Source: an uncultured Ruminococcus sp. (lineage in GTDB: Bacteria > Bacillota > Clostridia > Oscillospirales > Ruminococcaceae). Taken from it: 64,000 bases of DNA. Made by a program: the position numbers and the translations under genes. The stretch covers positions 62,001 to 126,000 of the forward strand of contig NZ_CAKSNX010000002.1 in the NCBI RefSeq assembly GCF_934476685.1. The letters are read 5' to 3'. The notes beneath the pieces were generated by a model. The model ran no database searches. It saw only the letters and a list, made by a program, of their open reading frames with translations, and was not told the origin of the DNA. How positions within the stretch are numbered: the first letter of the stretch is position 1; the number at the start of each line of letters is the position of its first letter. Shown piece after piece: positions 8,892 through 16,333 of the stretch.

Positions 8892-10019
8892 ATGGATATC
8901 AATATGGGAAATGTACTGGGTCTTGTTTTCGCTAATATGCACGACACGACTCTCGGAGATATGACTAAGAACAGAACAATGGGTTCTGTAATGTTCGGAG
9001 GAAGATATCGTCTTATAGATTTTCCTCTGTCAAATATGGTAAACAGCGGCATTTGTGAAGTCGGCGTTATCACAAAGTCCAACTATCAGTCGCTGCTCGA
9101 TCACCTGGGATCTGCAAGAGAATGGGATCTGGCTAGAAAGAAGGGCGGACTTTATATCCTTCCTCCTTTCGGAAATGTAGAAAGCACACTTTACAGAGGC
9201 AGGATCGAAGCTCTGTACGGCGCAATGAGCTTTATCAAGCATTCAAGAGCAAAGTATGTTGTTCTTTCAGACTGCGACGTTATCACAAATATCGACTATA
9301 AGCCGATCATCGAAAAGCACGTAGAAAGCGGCGCTGATATCACAGCTGTTGTTCATACAGGCGTTTACGCTGCTGAGGATATAAAGACATCTACCGTATT
9401 CAACGTTGACGGAGAGGGAAGAGTATCTTCTGTACTTATCCAGCCTGAACTCAGCGGTACTTGCACCATCAGCCTTAATATGTTCGTAATGTCAATGGAA
9501 TTCCTTACAGATATGATAAGAGATTCTATCGCAAGAGGTCTTGTAAGCTTTGAAAAGGATATCCTCCAGAGCAAGTGCAGAGATCTTAAGATCAAGACTT
9601 ATGAATATGACAACTATTTCAGCAAGCTTACTAGCCCTAACAGCTATATGCAGGCTAATATGGAGCTTCTTAACCCTGTTAATGCAAGAAAGCTTTTCGT
9701 ACCTAAGAGATCTATCTACACAAAGGTTAGCGACAACGCTCCTGCAAAGTATGACATCAACTGCACAGTAAAGAATTCTCTTATTGCTGACGGCTGTATC
9801 ATCGAGGGCGAGGTAGAGAACAGCGTTCTCTTCAGAGGTGTTAAGGTAGGCAAGGGCGCAAAGGTCAAGAACTGTATCCTTATGCAGGGAACAGAGGTCG
9901 GAAGCAACGCTCAGCTCAATAATATCATCACTGATAAGAATGTTACTGTTGACAGCGAGCATATCCTGACAAGCTCTACCGAGTATCCAATGTATGTTGC
10001 AAAAGGTGCAAAGGTTTAA
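8892..10019 (+). CDS. glgD: GlgD subunit of ADP-glucose pyrophosphorylase
   Basis: Non-catalytic or weakly active paralogue that modulates GlgC. It keeps the fold and the substrate region MFGGRYRLIDFPLSNMVNSG, but the N-terminal loop reads LGLVFANMHDTTLGDMTKNR instead of the LAGGQGSRL loop, so the nucleotidyl-transfer residues are lost, which is characteristic of GlgD. The C-terminal hexapeptide beta-helix is present. It is 375 residues long with SD AAAGGA. It lies in the operon between glgC and glgA, with a hairpin in the gap before glgA. Confidence 0.94.
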   Translation: MDINMGNVLGLVFANMHDTTLGDMTKNRTMGSVMFGGRYRLIDFPLSNMVNSGICEVGVITKSNYQSLLDHLGSAREWDLARKKGGLYILPPFGNVESTLYRGRIEALYGAMSFIKHSRAKYVVLSDCDVITNIDYKPIIEKHVESGADITAVVHTGVYAAEDIKTSTVFNVDGEGRVSSVLIQPELSGTCTISLNMFVMSMEFLTDMIRDSIARGLVSFEKDILQSKCRDLKIKTYEYDNYFSKLTSPNSYMQANMELLNPVNARKLFVPKRSIYTKVSDNAPAKYDINCTVKNSLIADGCIIEGEVENSVLFRGVKVGKGAKVKNCILMQGTEVGSNAQLNNIITDKNVTVDSEHILTSSTEYPMYVAKGAKV

Positions 10020-10050
10020 AAAAACTGATATCTCAGAACATTGAATTTCT

Positions 10051-10093
10051 GTGCCGCACAATACCGTTCAGCGGTTGTGCGGCATTGCTTTTA
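10051..10093 (+). terminator. Hairpin between glgD and glgA
   Basis: TGCCGCACAA pairs with TTGTGCGGCA, followed by a weak T-rich stretch. It could be a partial terminator or an mRNA processing or stability element that sets glgA expression apart from glgBCD. Confidence 0.45.
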
Positions 10094-10121
10094 ATTTCTC
10101 TCACAAAAGGGGGTAATAATA

Positions 10122-11534
10122 TTGAAAATACTTTATACAGCAAGTGAGGCGCTGCCTTATATCGCCTCAGGCGGACTGGCTGACGTTGCAGGTTCACTTC
10201 CTGCGGCTATAAATGCAGAGGGACACGACTGCCGAGTTGTGATACCTTATTATGGCAGCATAAAGCAGGAACTTAAAGACAGGCTTACCTATGTGACTAA
10301 CTTTACCGTTCCCGTAGCATGGAGAAATCAGTACTGCGGAGTTTTTATGGGCGTTGAAAACGGCGTTACATATTATCTCCTCGATAATGAATATTACTTT
10401 ATGAGAAACGGTCTGTACGGATTTTATGATGACGCAGAGAGATTTATCTTCTTCTCCCGTGCTGTGCTTGAACTGCTGAGATATATCGACTTCAAGCCTG
10501 ATATCATCAACGCAAATGACTGGCAGACGGCTCTTGTACCTGTATATTATGACGTATTTTATCGTTATCAGCAGGGCTATGAGGATATAAAAACTGTGTT
10601 CACTATCCATAATATCCAGTATCAGGGACAGTATGGTCTGGAGCTTATAAATGATCTTATGGGTATCCCGCTTTATCATACGGATATGCTTTCATATGAC
10701 GGCGACGTAAACTTTATGAAGGCTGCCATTGAAACAAGTGACAGAGTTACAACAGTTTCTCCGAGCTATGCATGGGAGATACTTGACCCATGGTACTCAC
10801 ATTCTCTCGACAGAGAGCTTGTTCATCATCAGCATAAGCTCAGCGGTATACTTAATGGCATTTCCCAGACTATTTACGATCCTGCCACAGATAAGAATAT
10901 CGAGCGCAATTACAGCCTTGAGGACAAGTCCGGAAAGCTTGTCTGCAAGAGAGCGCTGCAGCTTGAAATGGGTATGTCCACAGGAAAATCACCTGTTATA
11001 GGAATCGTTACAAGGTTTGTATCTCATAAGGGACTTGATCTTATCAAATACGTTTTCGAGGATATAATCAGACTTGGTTATCAGTTTGCTATTCTCGGAT
11101 CGGGTGAAAAGATATACGAGGACTTTTTCAGCGAGATGCATTACAGATATCCGGACAGGGTAGGTCTTACCATAGGCTTTGTTCCCGAACTGTCAAGAAA
11201 GATATATGCAGGCGCAGATATGTTCCTTATGCCTTCCCAGAGCGAGCCTTGCGGACTTGCTCAGATGATAGCACTGAGATATGGAACTATCCCGATCGTC
11301 AGAGAAACAGGCGGTCTGCGTGACAGCATAAGCGACGCAGGCGCAGAGGGCGGAAACGGATTCACTTTCAAGACATATAATGCACAGGATATGCTCGATG
11401 CCTGTCTGAGAGCAAGAGTATATTATGATGACAGAATGAAGTGGGGCAGACTTGTGAACAATGCATTCAAGCAGGACTTCAGCTGGAAGAAATCTGCACA
11501 GCAGTATATAAATCTTTATAACGACATTCACTAA
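10122..11534 (+). CDS. glgA: Glycogen synthase (GT5)
   Basis: Extends alpha-1,4-glucan using ADP-glucose. The N-terminus MKILYTASEALPYIASGGLADVAG holds the KxGGL-type nucleotide-sugar site (here ASGGL, with Ser replacing the usual Lys), and TIHNIQYQG, GIVTRFVSHKG and the C-terminal PSQSEPCGLAQMIALRYGTIPIVRETGGL are GT5 hallmarks. At 470 residues it is full length. The start is TTG at 10122 after the SD AAAGGGGG. It is the last gene of the glycogen operon. Confidence 0.95.
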   Translation: MKILYTASEALPYIASGGLADVAGSLPAAINAEGHDCRVVIPYYGSIKQELKDRLTYVTNFTVPVAWRNQYCGVFMGVENGVTYYLLDNEYYFMRNGLYGFYDDAERFIFFSRAVLELLRYIDFKPDIINANDWQTALVPVYYDVFYRYQQGYEDIKTVFTIHNIQYQGQYGLELINDLMGIPLYHTDMLSYDGDVNFMKAAIETSDRVTTVSPSYAWEILDPWYSHSLDRELVHHQHKLSGILNGISQTIYDPATDKNIERNYSLEDKSGKLVCKRALQLEMGMSTGKSPVIGIVTRFVSHKGLDLIKYVFEDIIRLGYQFAILGSGEKIYEDFFSEMHYRYPDRVGLTIGFVPELSRKIYAGADMFLMPSQSEPCGLAQMIALRYGTIPIVRETGGLRDSISDAGAEGGNGFTFKTYNAQDMLDACLRARVYYDDRMKWGRLVNNAFKQDFSWKKSAQQYINLYNDIH

Positions 11535-11550
11535 TCACCAATATGAACGG

Positions 11551-11593
11551 CGGCTCAGCTAAGGGAGTTTTTCCTGCGGCTGAGCTGTTGTTT
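11551..11593 (+). terminator. Terminator of the glycogen operon
   Basis: GCTCAGC (11553-11559) pairs with GCTGAGC (11579-11585), followed by TGTTGTTT; 17 bases after the glgA stop. Confidence 0.6.
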
Positions 11594-11711
11594 GTAACGG
11601 TATATTTCAGAAAAATTTGGACAAATTGAATACAGTATTCCGAATGTTGGAAAAGATGTTGTGGAATATAAATGAACAGGCAAATAAAAAAGATAATTTT
11701 TCAAAAAAGTC

Positions 11712-11740
11712 TTGACAAAACGAATAAAAGATGATATAAT
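11712..11740 (+). promoter_or_regulatory. Strong sigma-A promoter for the tRNA pair
   Basis: Consensus TTGACA (11712-11717), a 17-base spacer and consensus TATAAT (11735-11740), 36 bases before tRNA-Lys. Confidence 0.85.
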
Positions 11741-11776
11741 AATATAGTCGCATGTGAGGATAACTTAACAGCGCAC

Positions 11777-11852
11777 GAGCCATTAGCTCAGTTGGCAGAG
11801 CATTTGACTTTTAATCAAAGGGTCTGGAGTTCGAATCTCCAATGGCTCACCA
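11777..11852 (+). tRNA. tRNA-Lys (anticodon TTT)
   Basis: The acceptor GAGCCAT pairs with ATGGCTC, the D-loop is AGCTCAGTTGGCAGAGC, the anticodon loop CTTTTAA contains TTT, the T-loop is GTTCGAATC, and the 3' ACCA is encoded. All four arms fold. Confidence 0.97.
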
Positions 11853-11856
11853 AAAA

Positions 11857-11887
11857 TCGCTTTCGGCATAAGCCGAGAGCGGTTTTT
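11857..11887 (+). terminator. Terminator after tRNA-Lys
   Basis: CGCTTTCGGC, loop ATAA, GCCGAGAGCG, then a T run. tRNA-Leu begins eight bases later, so some read-through is probable. Confidence 0.75.
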
Positions 11888-11894
11888 ATATAAT

Positions 11895-11978
11895 GCGGGT
11901 GTGGCGGAATTGGCAGACGCGATAGATTTAGGTTCTATTGGCAACACCGTGCAGGTTCAAGTCCTGTCACCCGCACCA
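11895..11978 (+). tRNA. tRNA-Leu (anticodon TAG)
   Basis: Class II tRNA of 84 bases. The acceptor GCGGGTG pairs with CACCCGC, the anticodon stem ATAGA/TCTAT encloses TTTAGGT, a variable arm is present, the T-loop is GTTCAAGTC and ACCA is encoded. The accessory island begins directly after it, and tRNA 3' ends are common integration sites. Confidence 0.97.
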
Positions 11979-11983
11979 ACGTA

Positions 11984-12027
11984 AAAACCGCCTATTTACG
12001 CAAAACCCCGTAGATAGGCGGTTTTTA
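11984..12027 (+). terminator. Terminator after tRNA-Leu
   Basis: AAAACCGCCTA pairs with TAGGCGGTTTT (inner TTTACG/CGTAGA partly paired), followed by a T run. Confidence 0.8.
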
Positions 12028-12070
12028 TTATGCTCAAAAATTATAAATATATGACACAAAATATGACACG

Positions 12071-12105
12071 AAAAAGCGACTGAGAGCAATCCCAGCCGCT
12101 TTTTT
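12071..12105. terminator. Terminator-like hairpin at the island edge
   Basis: AAAAAGCG, CTG, CAG, CGCTTTTTT form an interrupted stem with a T run. Just before it are two TATGACAC copies 14 bases apart. No gene ends here on the plus strand, so it may be a relic of a lost gene. Confidence 0.45.
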
Positions 12106-12119
12106 GTACCCGTAAAAAC

Positions 12120-12560
12120 TACCTGCTATGCAGGTGGAATGTACAGATTTTAGTTACAGCCTAATAGGAACGATCTATGGACAAAAAACTCTTTGATATA
12201 GAATAGGAATGAGGCTATCAACCGCATAACTAAAAAACAAGGAGGAGCATTAGAATGAATAACAAGGCTAATGATATATAGTCTATCACATACAAGATGG
12301 AAATGTCAATACCATATAATATTTGCACTAAAGTATCGGAGAAGAGCAATATATGGCAAGCTAAAAAAGATATAGGAGCAATTTTGAGAGAAATGTGTGA
12401 AATAAAACATGTGAAGATCCATTTAAAAACGTAAAATATTAAGAGTAATCGTGAATGCGGTAGGTAGCTTTAGCTTATTATATGCCCCTTTAGGGGCGGC
12501 TAGTGAAGAGCCCTTTTAGGGCTGATATAAAACCACCGGCTTTGCCGGTGTGATATTTAT
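12120..12560 (+). mobile_element. Decayed IS200/IS605-like element
   Basis: The segment begins with a small hairpin ACCTGC-TAT-GCAGGT, continues with a degraded TnpA reading frame, and ends with a group of short palindromes (GCCCCTTTAGGGGC, AGCCCTTTTAGGGCT, ACCGGCTTTGCCGGT) typical of IS200-group subterminal structures. No intact transposase and no terminal inverted repeats are present. The ends are approximate. Confidence 0.55.
12255..12434 (+). pseudogene. Remnant of IS200-type Y1 transposase TnpA
   Basis: From ATG 12255 (SD GGAGGAG) the reading frame stops after MNNKANDI. The adjacent frame then reads SLSHTRWKCQYHIIFALKYR, which is the start of an IS200 TnpA (usual form SHTKWNCKYHIVFAPKYRR), up to GKLKKI and a stop. 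A second shift gives DIGAILREMCEIKHVK before a TAA at 12434. So two frameshifts and loss of the HUH motif and catalytic Tyr regions leave only about 55 of roughly 140 residues. It is not functional. It lies 490 bases upstream of the Cas12f gene, on the same strand. Confidence 0.65.
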
Positions 12561-12854
12561 TTCTTATATATCACCATCACCCTCTGAACTCACAGAGAGT
12601 GACGTTATCTATTCACGCTTCAAGAGTTTTAAATCTTAGAATGTTGCATCCAAATCGAGAATTAATCGCCTTCATATAGCTGTTGTATCAGTGAAGATCA
12701 TCTGTGTACTTTTATAATAGGTATAATAGACTTAAAGGCTGTCTTTACGAACTGAAAGCAGACATACTAACTTTGTACAATATTTTGTTTTAAATTATAT
12801 CTTACAGTCGTTAATATACCTAAAATCAAGCAGTTAGTTTGTCCTTTTTGCCAA
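12561..12854. other. AT-rich stretch with no recognisable gene
   Basis: No open frame with a plausible SD exceeds about 40 codons on either strand. There is a short inverted repeat CTCTG..CAGAG at about 12581-12598 and otherwise unstructured AT-rich sequence, apparently decayed DNA upstream of the Cas12f promoter. Confidence 0.5.
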
Positions 12855-12883
12855 TTTACATAATAATACTTTTATGTTATAAT
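12855..12883 (+). promoter_or_regulatory. Promoter of the Cas12f gene
   Basis: TTTACA (12855-12860), a 17-base spacer and TATAAT (12878-12883). Transcription would start about 30 bases before the CTG start codon, leaving a short leader containing the SD GGGGTGA (12909-12915). Confidence 0.7.
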
Positions 12884-12920
12884 GTATAATATAATTATAC
12901 TATGAAATGGGGTGACGTGA

Positions 12921-14228
12921 CTGACTAAAGTTGTAAAGATCTATCTTATTAGTGAACAGCTTGACAATGACGGGAATAAAGTTGATTTCAAAGAGGTCAA
13001 TAAAATACTGTGGGACTTACAGAAACAGACTAGGGAAATCAAGAATAAAACTGTCCAGCTTTGTTGGGAGTGGAATAATTTTTCCAGCGACTATTCCAAA
13101 GCGAATGGGGTATATCCTAAAGATAAAGATATTCTCGATTATACTTTAAGCGGATACATAAACAGTCGTTTAAAAACAGGATTTGACTTAAATTCCGGCA
13201 ATCTTTCTACCTCTTTAATGCAAACCTGCAAGACCTTTAACAAATCCAAAAAGGAAATTATCAAGGGCGAGAGGTCGATCAATTCATACAAAGCAGATCA
13301 GCCTATTGATCTACATGATAAGTCGATCAAACTTGAATATAAAAACAATGAATTTTATGTCAGGCTTAGTCTTCTGAACAAAGCAGGTATGAAAAAGTAT
13401 AACATCAATAGTGGTTTTTATTTCAAGATGATTGTAAAAGATAATTCCACTAAAACCATTCTTGAACGCTGCATAGACATAGATGAATACAAAATAAGAG
13501 CAAGCAAACTTTTGTACGATAAGAAGAAAAGGTTATGGAAGCTTAATTTGTGTTACGATTTTGAGAATCATAGTGTTTCAAATCTTGATGTCGATAAAAT
13601 ACTTGGTATTGATGTTGGTATTCATTGTCCTATGGTCGCTTCTGTTGCTGGTGATTATGACCGTTTTACGATCAACGGCGGTGAAATTGAAACGTTCAGA
13701 AAACGCATAGAAGCTCGTAAGCGCTCTGTTCTTAAGCAGACGAAATTCTGTGGTGATGGGCGGATGGGTCATGGCAGAAAAAAGCGTACTGAACCTGCAT
13801 TAAAAATCAGCGACAAAATCGCAAGATTTCGTGATACAGCAAACCACAAATACAGCAGAGCTTTAATAGAGTATGCTGTCAGAAAAGGCTGTGGAACTAT
13901 TCAAATGGAAAGGCTTACAGGGATTACAGCTGATTCCAATCATTTTCTGAAACAATGGTCTTATTATGATCTTCAAACGAAAATAGAAAATAAGGCGAAT
14001 GAGGCAGGAATAAAAGTTGTATATATCGAACCTGAATTTACAAGTCAGAGATGCAGTAAATGCGGATATATCCATAAAGACAACCGACCTGCTCAGGCAA
14101 AGTTCAGATGTCAGAATTGTGGTTTTGAAGCAAATGCTGATTATAACGCAAGTCAGAATATCGGCATAAAAAATATTGATAAGATAATAGCAAAAGAATT
14201 AAAAATCAGTGGTGCGAATCCCAAGTAA
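12921..14228 (+). CDS. cas12f1: Miniature CRISPR effector Cas12f1 (type V-F), CTG start
   Basis: RNA-guided DNA nuclease of 435 residues. The frame is open from a stop at 12918. The first candidate codon is CTG at 12921, five bases after GGGGTGA, and no ATG/GTG/TTG occurs in frame before 13218 (residue 100). Residues 1-99 (TKVVKIYLI, then CWEWNNFSSDYS at 48-59 and YPKDKDIL) match the N-terminal part of Cas12f1 of the Acidibacillus type as I recall it (about 422 residues), so the long form is right. RuvC residues are Asp231 (LGIDVGI), Glu330 (IQMERL) and Asp407 (NADYNAS); a zinc ribbon has Cys378, Cys381, Cys397 and Cys400. All catalytic residues are intact. TnpB is the alternative, but the N-terminus, tracrRNA and array argue for Cas12f. 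Confidence 0.92.
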   Translation: MTKVVKIYLISEQLDNDGNKVDFKEVNKILWDLQKQTREIKNKTVQLCWEWNNFSSDYSKANGVYPKDKDILDYTLSGYINSRLKTGFDLNSGNLSTSLMQTCKTFNKSKKEIIKGERSINSYKADQPIDLHDKSIKLEYKNNEFYVRLSLLNKAGMKKYNINSGFYFKMIVKDNSTKTILERCIDIDEYKIRASKLLYDKKKRLWKLNLCYDFENHSVSNLDVDKILGIDVGIHCPMVASVAGDYDRFTINGGEIETFRKRIEARKRSVLKQTKFCGDGRMGHGRKKRTEPALKISDKIARFRDTANHKYSRALIEYAVRKGCGTIQMERLTGITADSNHFLKQWSYYDLQTKIENKANEAGIKVVYIEPEFTSQRCSKCGYIHKDNRPAQAKFRCQNCGFEANADYNASQNIGIKNIDKIIAKELKISGANPK

Positions 14229-14254
14229 ATAAAAACACATGGGACATTCGCACC
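14211..14254 (+). other. Hairpin spanning the cas12f1 stop codon
   Basis: GGTGCGAAT (14211-14219) pairs perfectly with ATTCGCACC (14246-14254), extended by CCCA (14220-14223) with TGGG (14240-14243). It includes the last codons of cas12f1 and the expected 5' end of the tracrRNA. No T run follows, so it is not an ordinary terminator. Confidence 0.6.
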
Positions 14255-14392
14255 TATCAAGGGCGACTCGGCGTCCTAAAATCGAGAAAGTATACATAAG
14301 TCTTTAATTAAAAGCAGTAAATACTCTCGGTAAGGTATGAACGTACACATAATAATCCGTGTAACAGGGTTACACTTTTGTGCATTTTTGCA
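14246..14392 (+). ncRNA. Predicted tracrRNA of the Cas12f1 system
   Basis: The order of elements follows the Cas12f1 tracrRNA of the Acidibacillus type as I remember it: ATTCG at the 5' end; a stem-loop GGGCG-ACTCGG-CGTCC (14261-14276); a long-range stem CGAG..AGTAT (14283-14293) with ATACT-CTCG (14321-14329), immediately followed by the conserved-looking CTCGGTAAGGTA; a stem TACAC/GTGTA (14344-14363); and an anti-repeat from 14369 (GTTACAC ... TTGCAAT) that complements the repeat segments GTGTAA and ATTGCAA. The last bases overlap the first repeat. The exact 5' end and promoter are unknown; a weak TTGATA..TAAAAA pair lies inside the 3' end of cas12f1. Confidence 0.75.
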
Positions 14393-15290
14393 ATTGCAAC
14401 TTACTCATAGGTGTAAAATACGAGAAGAGTGACCCAACATATACAGAAATTTCAGCGGATTGCAACTTACTCATAGGTGTAAAATACGAGAAATTCACCC
14501 GACTTAAAGATATTACGGCTACAACATTGCAACTTACTCATAGGTGTAAAATACGAGATAGTCGCTTGACATTTCTGTGTGATAGTCGCTTGATTGCAAC
14601 TTACTCATAGGTGTAAAATACGAGAAAACTGTCAAAATACTTATAATACCTAGGTCTAATTGCAACTTACTCATAGGTGTAAAATACGAGATCAATGAGA
14701 ATAAGACTATTTTCAAAATTGTAAAATTGCAACTTACTCATAGGTGTAAAATACGAGTGGTGGGGTCATATGTTGACGCTCACTTCGAGGGATTGCAACT
14801 TACTCATAGGTGTAAAATACGAGTTTTTTAGTTATCATCTTTATCGCTCCTATCATTGATTGCAACTTACTCATAGGTGTAAAATACGAGTTAAGGGTGT
14901 TGTAACCGATTCTGATTATCCTTAATTGCAACTTACTCATAGGTGTAAAATACGAGTGTGTTTACTGAAACTGGGTATACGCCTTTGTTAAATTGCAACT
15001 TACTCATAGGTGTAAAATACGAGACGGTATGAAGATTATATAGTTTTAACTTTGTGTGATTGCAACTTACTCATAGGTGTAAAATACGAGACAATGGAAC
15101 TACCGCAGATGTCAACTCCCTCTAATTGCAACTTACTCATAGGTGTAAAATACGAGGTTTCATAACTTTCAAAAAAGTTAGGGTAATCTGATTGCAACTT
15201 ACTCATAGGTGTAAAATACGCGAGGACAATATTATCTTCCAATAAAGCTTGACAGCAAATTGCAACTTACTCATAGGTGTAAACTATAAG
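14393..15290 (+). CRISPR. Type V-F CRISPR array, 14 repeats and 13 spacers
   Basis: The repeat is 32 bases, beginning ATTGCAACTTACTCAT and ending AGGTGTAAAATACGAG. Repeats start at 14393, 14459, 14526, 14593, 14659, 14726, 14792, 14859, 14925, 14992, 15059, 15125, 15191 and 15259. Spacers are 34-36 bases and all differ. Repeats 1-12 are identical; repeat 13 has a changed end (ACGCG) and repeat 14 ends AAACTATAAG. Distal decay puts the leader on the tracrRNA side, and the anti-repeat match fixes the transcribed strand as plus. No cas1, cas2 or cas4 gene is in the window. Confidence 0.98.
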
Positions 15291-15454
15291 ATCGAGTATA
15301 ATGGGAACATAAATAAAAAAAGGACTAATTAGCAAAACAATATTTTTTTATCGATAGTGTTAAACGCACTGTTTGAAAAACATACTCTTGCAACAGGCTA
15401 GGTAATGAGAGCAACCATATAGAGTGTTCGGAAAAGATTTAATATGTTATTTTT
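15291..15454. other. Array trailer, no gene seen
   Basis: AT-rich sequence after the last degenerate repeat with no open frame carrying an SD and no further repeat copies. Confidence 0.5.
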
Positions 15455-15488
15455 AAGAGGACTTGAAAGATCAGGTTCTCTTTTTTAT
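15455..15488 (+). terminator. Terminator downstream of the CRISPR array
   Basis: AAGAGGACTTGA, loop AAGA, TCAGGTTCTCTT (one mismatch), then TTTT; 165 bases after the final repeat and before the next promoter. Confidence 0.7.
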
Positions 15489-15570
15489 GCGAAAATTTTA
15501 GCGGAAAACAGCTTTTGATTTTTCAACAATAAATATGAGAAAAGCATCAATCTCCTTAAAAGGTTTTATA

Positions 15571-15599
15571 TTGAACTTCTTAGCATTTTATGTTATAAT
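15571..15599 (+). promoter_or_regulatory. Promoter of the two-component operon
   Basis: TTGAAC (15571-15576), a 17-base spacer and consensus TATAAT (15594-15599), 24 bases before the regulator start. Confidence 0.75.
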
Positions 15600-15623
15600 A
15601 TTATTTGAATCGAGGTGAACTCT

Positions 15624-16328
15624 ATGCCGCTGACAATAGCGATCTGTGACGATAATGAAGATCAGATCAAAGAACTGCGCAGACTTTTGGGAGAATGGTC
15701 TGTTGACAAGCCATTTGCACTTAATATTGATGAGTACATAAGTGCAGAAAGTTTCTTGTTCTCTTATGCTGACAAACCATGCGATCTTATTTTGTTGGAT
15801 ATCGAAATGAAACAGCTGAATGGTATGGAGCTTGCCAGAAAGCTGCGTTCGGACGGCAATATGCTTCCGATAATTTTCATTACGGGATATTCGGATTATA
15901 TGAGCGACGGATACGAAGTTGAAGCACTTCACTATCTGCTGAAACCCATTGACAGATCAAAATTTTTTGCAGTACTTGACCGATATATCAAACGTCATGC
16001 TTCTGAAAATGAAATAGTGCTTACCGGTGATGAGGGTAGTATACACATTTCTTCCGATATGATCGTTTTCTGCGAAGCTATGGGTAAGAAAACTTATGTG
16101 CATTTGTGTGATAAGGTTATTATCTGCAATGTGGGGATAAGCGTTATAAAAAATATGCTGCCAGTAGGATTTGCTTTCTGTCACCGTTCGTATATCATAA
16201 ATATGCGGTATGTTCGGAGCATTGGCAAGACGGAAATAGTGCTTGACAGCGGTGAAAATATCCCACTTTCACGGCGGCTTTATAAGGAAGTTAATGAGAA
16301 GTTTATTGAGTTTTATACGAAAGGATAA
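15624..16328 (+). CDS. LytTR-family response regulator
   Basis: A 234-residue AgrA/LytR-type regulator. The N-terminal receiver has the acidic pair AICDDNED, the phosphoacceptor in LILLDIEMKQLNGMELA, the switch Thr in FITGYSDYM and the Lys in LLKPID. Residues about 130-234 form the LytTR DNA-binding domain (HRSYIINMRYVRSIGKTEIVL). The ATG at 15624 is preceded by GAGGTG six bases away; a GTG at 15615 lies inside that SD. It is first in an operon with a nuclease-like gene and a GHKL kinase and probably controls the ABC exporter pair downstream. Confidence 0.92.
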   Translation: MPLTIAICDDNEDQIKELRRLLGEWSVDKPFALNIDEYISAESFLFSYADKPCDLILLDIEMKQLNGMELARKLRSDGNMLPIIFITGYSDYMSDGYEVEALHYLLKPIDRSKFFAVLDRYIKRHASENEIVLTGDEGSIHISSDMIVFCEAMGKKTYVHLCDKVIICNVGISVIKNMLPVGFAFCHRSYIINMRYVRSIGKTEIVLDSGENIPLSRRLYKEVNEKFIEFYTKG

Positions 16329-16333
16329 ATATT

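Noticed and set aside
9492..10061. 189-residue minus-strand ORF over glgD
   Set aside because: Shadow of glgD; no SD or recognised family.
12952..13149. 65-residue ORF in another frame at the start of the Cas12f gene
   Set aside because: It overlaps the true frame, has no SD and no protein-like sequence.
13218..14228. Call as a 336-residue TnpB/IS605 OrfB transposase-associated protein
   Set aside because: The open frame extends 99 codons upstream to CTG 12921 with family-matching sequence, and a tracrRNA-like region and CRISPR array follow, so Cas12f1 fits better.
14380..15242. Short ORFs with repeated YFTPMSKLQ or LLIGVKYE phrases
   Set aside because: These are translations of the CRISPR repeat, not proteins.
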